From: Mesodorylaimus sp. YZB2_4
Lineage: Eukaryota > Nematoda > Enoplea > Dorylaimida > Dorylaimidae
Assembly: GCA_030248295.1 (NCBI GenBank)
Contig: JASANH010001563.1
Span: 62,001 to 126,000 of the forward strand
Length of the DNA stretch: 64,000 nt
Direction of reading: 5' to 3'
The notes below the pieces were generated by a model, which did not search any database, was not told the origin of the DNA, and was given only the letters and a program-made list of their open reading frames with translations. Each line of letters opens with the position of its first letter. Position 1 is the stretch's first letter. The translations under genes were made by a program, and so were the position numbers. This document shows positions 58,401-64,000 of the stretch, piece after piece.

Positions 58401-61400
58401 ATACCTTATTCGCCAGTTGTTCATCCACAAACGAGGGCAGCATGTCTCGACGCAGGTAATACTTTTCCTTCCACACCGCCGCCTCGTCCTTGAACACCAC
58501 GGTCGCATAGCAACCAACGAAAAACTGAAATCGAGAGTCGATCAACCATCTAAACAAGATCAAGCAACATCGTTCAATCAGCTCACTTCGTCGCAGTACT
58601 CGTCCAACACGCCCTCGTATATCCATTTGACAATAATGGACAAAAGGGGGTGTGACGAGGCCGTTAACAATTTCAAGCACGCCTGAGCCCAATCCGGGTC
58701 CCCGTGCTCCACATTCTCGAACAGACGAGTCAACAAAGCCCCACCGCGATGATCTGAAACGCAACCTCGGTCAGCTCGCGATCATTCCCCAATGCCCAAT
58801 GCACTAATAACACTGTAGTTTCAAGCAGGCACACTCACCGCCACAGGTCTCCACAATGGACACCAAGGTGATCAGCCGTCGTTTCCACCAATTCAACGAG
58901 ACGTACAAGCGTCTAGCAGTCATCATCGACCCGCTACTATTCGAAGAACCACATACTTCCATGCCGGGGGTAGTCATGCCGTGATCACCGTTCCGACCCG
59001 CCTCCACCTGAAATATCGACAACAGTCAATTTGATGGATTAAAATCTAATCACCCAAAATTAATAATCAATCGAATCATCACCCACACGTACGGACAGGG
59101 CATGATTGCTGAGAGCGGAGGGTGGGGTAACCTGATGCACAGGGGGAGCCCATGACTACTTTTATCCAGTCATGCAATTACGGGTGCCCCACATGGCCAC
59201 CCATAATTGCAAGCCTAATATCGATGACCATAATCCCCTTCACTACCTACCTGAGACTGCAACACGGCCAAGTACTTGTAATAATCAGCTAATTCGTCTC
59301 GTAACGCCGATCGAAATGCCTAAAAAGTTACATTTCGAAGTCGAAATTCATCAGTTAAATCTAAAAATGACCAACTTGAACGATCAAACCACAGTTCGAT
59401 CCCATCGACCCATCCTCACAATAGGACCTGACCCGACCATGCAACCAGCCAATCTCGGCAATTCGTAATAATAATTCCCGTTTCGATGCCGCAATCACCG
59501 CCTGAAAATTACATGATTCAAACAAACAATGAATTTTTAATCGATAAACAAAAAATTCGCAGGTCTCAGAAGTTCTGGTTGCGATTACTAAACGATCGAT
59601 TTTTGCAATCAATCACAACTAATTATTTTTTGTCCAGCCCACAAAAGAATTCCTCTGCCATTCCTTCGGTTCATGACGAAAGTTACAAACACTTTAAATA
59701 CGCACTGAACAATTGTACCAGCATCGACCGATCGGTCCGACTCAATCGACCCAACGTTGCGGCCACTAATGAAGGGCCACCGATAAAGGACATCCGCAGT
59801 CAGCAGTTTGAGAGGTTGAAGGATGGACGAAAACGGACAGGGGAGGGTGGGGCGAGAGGACGTCAGCTTTAGGGGTTCCTGCCTGCACGCAACACGTCAG
59901 TGTCTGCTGAAATGGCCTGTCGAGAATAAGTGAACGTGATCTCCCTGGTTTTTCCTTATGCTATTGCTGATGATAGCGTAGAATTTCACAAATTTCAACG
60001 GAGGAACTTTACCTACAATAATGCTGTTTTTCGGTGTTTTCGCTTTGGACGTAATTTCGTGGGTGGCCATTATGCGGACAGATGTGAAGGGGTCATTTAC
60101 GGTATAGACGGGCCCTCCAGTGGGTGGAACTATGCACTCTAGCTGCCTGCACGAAGAGATAGTTGATACTATGTCACAGAGAGGATATTTGTCCATTCGC
60201 CCTTGAAATCGCACTAGAATGAGAACCGCTTTCAAGTTTTTCAAGCGGAGCCGCATCTACTGTAGAACTGTTCTCAAAAATTTCCCCAGCAGAAAAGTCT
60301 GCACATGGGCGCTGATATTCAAAGTATCCACTCAGCCTTCACGTCAGACTATTTGGATCTACTGTAGACTTATCTGAGAATTCCTCAAGCGGTGGGCTCA
60401 TGTCACTTCGGGAAGAAAATACCAAAGTTGGGCAGAATGACCAACATAATTAATCCGTCTGATCTGCTAAGAAGTCCCGAATAGCGGCCAATGTGCTCTG
60501 CGGTTGCAGTCTCAGGGGCACGTATCTATTACGATAGGAAACAACTCTGCGCGCACATGATATCTCTCATAGTTGTGTTTCTTATCATGGCTTCTTACTC
60601 TAGTAGTCGGGGCTTCTTTTCACATTCAGCAGGCAGCACGACCTCCTATCCTTATTACGATTGCACAACTTTTGAATGGAAAATTAGACCAAAATCAGGT
60701 CAGACGCGTACAAGACAGCCATATCAATAAAAATATGTAAGCTGCGAAGACTAGCTTTTCAGAGGCCAAACGCACGTCTAATTGTTCTGGCCTGTATTGA
60801 GACACTTTTTGAACTCAATTTATGCGGTATTCAAACTGTATTATTGGATACGACATAACTTTGCATAACAAAAAGTACCAGCGGATATGCGCGGTCTGTG
60901 AATACTTTAGGACAGAAAATCTCGCGCGAAGAAATCTGTGTTTGCTGGATTTCCAGAACTTCCTCTCCGGTGCAGACATGCCTAATTATGTGGGATTTTC
61001 ATGTAATGTGATAAATATGACAAAAAGGCTACGCCATTTGAAAAGTTACCTTCGAGAATCGATCCAGAACTAATCTCCTGGTCACACCAGAGAATGGAGA
61101 GCTGTTCTCAAGTGAGAATGGATCTCGGAGTGGGGATCAGTTCTAGAACGATTCTCGCGAGAAGATATGCAAAGTCGCACTAGAATGAGAACGATTACAG
61201 AACGGTAGTGCGACCGAAGGACAATTTCTTGAGAACGGTTCCAGAACTTTTCTCGGACCTAGTGCGACTGCGGCCTCAGTCTCGATCCGACCACCTCACG
61301 GCTTGGGCCGGCCCATATAAGCCACGTCGGTCGATGCTGGGTTTTACAAGGTTCGTTTGTCTCGAGCTGGCGGGAGTGCCTGTGCCTTGATCGATACTTT

Positions 61401-63558
61401 AAAAATGCGAAAACCGCACACTCTTACCGTTGGCAAGAAAAAGAAAGATTGCGTTTTCGAATCATAACGTAAATATTGTCCATCGATTCCTTGCAATGCG
61501 AATATCACGTCGCGCAACAAAGCCGAATCTGGTGTCGGAAGCGAGCCTTAAAAATCCGAATACACTTTCCCAATTTTCAAAAATTCAACAAAATATATGT
61601 TCATTTCCAGACCCTTATTCAGCAGAAAAAAGCGAAAAAGCGCAAAGAATGCAGACAAGTCGTAATACTACTCACCTGGTTCGTACGCATTCCTAGCCGC
61701 CAATGGAGTTTGATTATCATAAACCCCCGATTTAGCTGCGTGATCACCGCCGCCACTAAAAAGGCAGCTAAGAATCTGGTCAACTGAACAAAAATGTCAG
61801 ACTAGGGTACAAAATTACACCACACCTAGGGATGGCCCTCAGGGGTTTTAGGGATTGAAGATACGTTAGGGATGAGAAAAAACTTTCTGGGTCTTAAAGT
61901 CCGTCTATCTGCTCATGCCTTGGCATGTTCCAGAAACTTCATGAAGCCTGCGTTTTGCCATTTTTTGGGGGCGTCCCCGTGGGGATCGAGATCGGGGTCG
62001 AGGCCCCAGCCGAACACTACAGGAGCCTGTTTTCAGGGGTAAGTTTCAAAACCTGCACGCAAAATCTAGATGCTGAGGGGAGCTGGTGACATACACGCAA
62101 ATTTACCCACCATTTTAAAAATTCGATTCACTACCAAAAAAAGGACACAATTTCATCAGCTAATGACTTTTCTGAATCCATCATCTTATTAGGGCAGGTA
62201 TGAAACATACTTTCCATGAGCATTGGTGGGCGGGTGCGTGAGAATAAAAAAGCTGCCTCCTTTTTTCGTAAATGGCAGGCACATTTATTTCTACGTCAAT
62301 GCTGAAGCAGAAGAAACGGAAAAAGAGGAAGCCTAGCTGAGAACTACAGCATCCAGGCCCTTGTTCCTAGCACCTACAGTAGAGATCCGGGTTCAATTCT
62401 TAGCCAGGGCTCCACTTTTTCTATCTCTCCTGCTTAAGCACTTTGTTTCCAAGCATTCTTGACAGAATCTTTGGCCAAGATGGTAATCTTGGGGGTGCGG
62501 GTTCGACTCCTGCCCAGGGTTTACGTTTTTCATTTTGTTTGCTTCTTATCCACTTACTTAACAATTCCCGTTCGTTCATTCAGAACTGTGCTTGTCACTG
62601 TGCCCAATTCCCGTTTCCACTCGTCCACTTTCTTCGTCGCAGCACTGGCCATTGCCACCGGGCGATCACCACTATTGCCCATTGCACCGAGTCCCATCAG
62701 TTCGGAAGGTCGTTTTTGTTGGTGTCCTCGCTCCACTGACGTTCTTTCTGGCTCGCCATCAGCCAACGAGGAGACGGGACGCGGCAATTTTTGCGCCGAA
62801 TCAATTTTTAGCGAGACCGCTTGAGTTTTACCCTGAAAAATCATGATTATACTGCGATTGAGATTTTTCTCGAGAACTACCACTGAAAACCCCTTTATTT
62901 CTGCTTTAAATCTCACCTTTCGTTTTCCAGTATGCTGAACGAGTAATAAGAATTTCAAAACGGCAGAACGATTTTTTAATTGATCCTAAAAAATAAAATT
63001 TTTAAACCTCTCGTCGGATTGGAAAAACCATGCATTACCCTTTCTTGCAATTTTGTGCATAATTGACCGAATCTTAGCGCTGCTTCTTGCTTATTAGCTC
63101 GAAATACTGAAAAAGATAACAGTTCTCCACATTTTAAATGACTCAGAAATCAAAACTATGAAAAACCCTGACACTTTCTTAAAAAATTAAACCAGTTTTA
63201 AGCCATGAAAAAGTTTTCACCAAATACTCAAGCAGGGAACTTACATCTTTTCTTGACACTATCGACCAATTTAAATTCATCGAATTCTCCACTACCAACC
63301 GCAAATATCGGACTAAAAAAAGTCCCTCAAATTTGTTTTATTCACAAAAACAGTACAGTATATTCTCTTACTTATTGATTAATTGTGAAACTGAAGTATA
63401 CCTTTTTCGAAATTCGTCTAAAAAAGTCACCATAAAAACTTTAAAAAATACTCTTGTTGAAACAAGAAACCCCTACCTGACGGATACGAATCGCCTAAAA
63501 TTAAGCGACATAATTTTCGAAGATTTTCTGAGACATCTTTTGAATGTTCCATGGTCAT
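52443..63558 (-). CDS. TUBGCP3: Gamma-tubulin complex component 3 (GCP3)
   Basis: Twenty exons on the minus strand join in phase into 913 residues, almost the length of vertebrate GCP3. Exon ends: 63558-63477, 63417-63402, 63312-63245, 63106-63039, 62985-62917, 62832-62558, 61755-61676, 61546-61428, 59501-59376, 59319-59251, 59007-58839, 58753-58587, 58524-58405, 58076-57971, 57793-57601, 57333-57108, 56962-56732, 54758-54483, 53693-53574, 52604-52443. GCP3 builds the gamma-tubulin ring complex that nucleates microtubules. Seen: an N-terminal DEFKLVDSVKKR..CTKLQER region, LLRDVIFALQGIDGQYLRY opening the GRIP1 domain (about 224), IAEIGWLHGRVRSY, SLNCIRYILNE, LSQGDFARHLMDLVGPEL, TGWDVFSLKYNTDGPLA, FHFIWRLKRV, GEMSHFVECMQYYFLFEVLECDW and the closing LSLRLDFSGFY. 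GCP3 rather than GCP2 is supported by the N-terminus and the last block. Exon 2 is only 16 nt. Confidence 0.96.
52809..52985 (+). repeat. Direct repeat, intronic copy
   Basis: Second copy of 51980-52140, in GCP3 intron 19, same orientation, with scattered substitutions and small indels. Confidence 0.75.
55346..55665 (-). repeat. tRNA-derived SINE family 1, near full length
   Basis: The minus strand matches 17310-17590 over nearly its whole length, including box B (CGGGTTCGATCACCGG), GGTTTGCGAACCATAAACCCTC, GTGGGTGACTCACCCGG and CCAGGATGCCCTCGTGTGGA. Lies in GCP3 intron 17. Confidence 0.8.
55875..55962. repeat. Tandem repeat of a 23-bp palindromic unit
   Basis: Four head-to-tail copies of GTATGTAAACAGTCATACGGACT, the last cut at 19 bases. 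Each unit contains GTATG..CATAC, so it can fold on itself. The copies are identical, implying recent expansion. The array stops exactly where the mariner-like element at 55959 begins. Confidence 0.9.
55959..56293. mobile_element. Mariner-type MITE in GCP3 intron 17
   Basis: TACGAGGGGAGTTCAAAAAG continues TTCTTGCAACTGGC at the left, and GCCAGTTGCGAGAACTTTTTGAACTCCCGCG closes the right (inverted, about 29 bp). The ACGAGGG..TTCAAAAAG type of end is characteristic of mariner elements. About 330 bp long with no transposase. The left boundary TA coincides with the end of the 23-bp tandem array. Confidence 0.75.
58155..58350 (+). repeat. Dispersed repeat, inverted copy of 10724-10920
   Basis: Shares GTCGGCGGGACAACAACTCCGA, GGCTGAAACATCAACCCGAG, ATCTCCCAGCCAGGGGAGA and CTCTCCCACTCGCCGTGGCC with the inverted sequence at 10724-10920. 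It fills most of GCP3 intron 13 (58404-58077). Confidence 0.75.
60205..61274 (+). mobile_element. Non-autonomous element, partner of 42173-43043
   Basis: Occupies most of GCP3 intron 8 (61427-59502). It begins near GAAATCGCACTAGAATGAGAAC and ends CTAGTGCGACTGCGGCC. The right part is crowded with GAGAACGATT, TTCTCGCGAGAA and GTTCTAGAAC motifs. The middle matches the reverse complement of 42173-43043. A plus frame at about 60540-60730 is shared between copies but resembles nothing I know. Confidence 0.6.
62470..62520 (+). repeat. tRNA-like fragment
   Basis: TTGGCCAAGATGGTAATC (box A-like) followed closely by GCGGGTTCGACTCCTGCCC (box B-like). The spacing is too short for a tRNA. A second box B-like GGGTTCAATTCTTAGCC lies at about 62390. 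Probably a deleted SINE head, in GCP3 intron 6. Confidence 0.35.
63402..63417 (-). other. TUBGCP3: 16-nt microexon of GCP3
   Basis: Exon 1 ends in phase 1 at 63477 and exon 3 starts needing phase 2 at 63312. The 16 bases ACGAATTTCGAAAAAG, bounded by TTTTTTAG and GTATAC, supply exactly the missing phase and read DEFRK. This makes GDSYPSDEFRKSPIFAVGSG, in keeping with the spacing of GCP3 N-termini. Without it the frame breaks. Confidence 0.8.
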
Positions 63559-64000
63559 AATGATCTGAAATACAGAAGTTTCGGAAATAATAAAGAATCA
63601 ACAGCTAGTTTTCAAATTTGTACAAGATGATAATTTTCAAAAATGTGGGGCAATGCAAGTATCAGAGAAATTTCTCCAAATCAACAAACAAACAAAACCT
63701 ATTTTTCAAGACCTTTTACTGATCGTCAAGTGAAGTTTCGTTCAAAAAAACCGTGTCATACCACAAAAAATACGAGTAAAATATCGATAATGTTGGATCG
63801 ATTTTTGTCACTATCGTTTCTTAAACCCGTATTTCTTCCTTTCGTAAAATAAGTCCGTTTTTGCACTTCCTAAATTGACAATCTTTGGGCATCCGTCGCG
63901 CTAAAACAAAAACATTCTGATCGTTTTTTATCATTATTTTCCAAAAGAGAAATAAGTAGCCTAAGCGGTAAAACTGAGAAACTACAGTGAAATTTCATAG
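63559..64000. promoter_or_regulatory. Upstream region of GCP3
   Basis: No further coding exon found. On the minus strand a strong acceptor-like TTTCAG ends 6 bases before the GCP3 ATG, so the real mRNA may carry a spliced 5' UTR or a trans-spliced leader. Sequence is AT-rich. Confidence 0.4.

Overview
This is genomic DNA from an animal, very probably an invertebrate with a transposon-rich genome. Every confident host gene is split by spliceosomal introns with GT..AG ends, and exon phases join cleanly. The protein set is metazoan: claudin-type four-membrane-span protein, KChIP-like calcium sensor, LIM-only protein, FBXW9-type F-box/WD40 protein, gamma-tubulin complex component 3 (GCP3) and a membrane UDP-glycosyltransferase. 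The glycosyltransferase reads most like nematode-type UGTs (PQNDLL block, VEYVGRH..GA block before the membrane span), but the phylum cannot be fixed from the sequence alone.

Layout. 1-5.2 kb is repeat debris: a foldback element, RTE-type LINE scraps and a duplicated 160-bp repeat. 5.3-9.6 kb (+) is a five-exon UGT gene whose introns hold two hAT-like non-autonomous elements. 9.8-13.1 kb is repeats, including a 1.07-kb terminal-inverted-repeat element ending 143 bp before the start codon of a two-exon LIM-only gene (13.2-13.7 kb, +). That gene is followed by a 2.3-kb hAT-type element with a perfect 8-bp target duplication (14.0-16.3 kb). 16.3-22.2 kb is gene-poor with several SINE copies. 22.2-26.8 kb (-) is a four-exon claudin-like gene with a CpG-rich zone upstream. 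28.7-34.4 kb is a nested repeat zone, including a second hAT-type element with a perfect 8-bp duplication. 34.9-40.9 kb (-) is a seven-exon KChIP-like gene. 44.3-46.3 kb (-) is a near-intact, intron-containing hAT transposase with a BED zinc finger. 46.9-51.5 kb (-) is FBXW9, whose first intron holds a dead Tc1 transposase and a fossil pogo/CENP-B-like gene. 52.4-63.6 kb (-) is a complete 20-exon GCP3 gene (913 residues), including a 16-nt microexon.

The host genes do not form a pathway; they are ordinary independent loci. What links the window is its mobile DNA: several different small elements share the hAT design (8-bp target duplications, short terminal inverted repeats) but each carries its own dense subterminal motif array (GTCAAAGTC, GATATCGTTA, GACCCGACCC, GGATCGGATC). 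I found no clear sign of a new multi-gene system. The points most worth a second look are the UGT that appears to lack two conserved histidines, the GCP3 microexon, the hAT transposase with an altered C-terminal motif, and the hAT-like families with divergent subterminal arrays.
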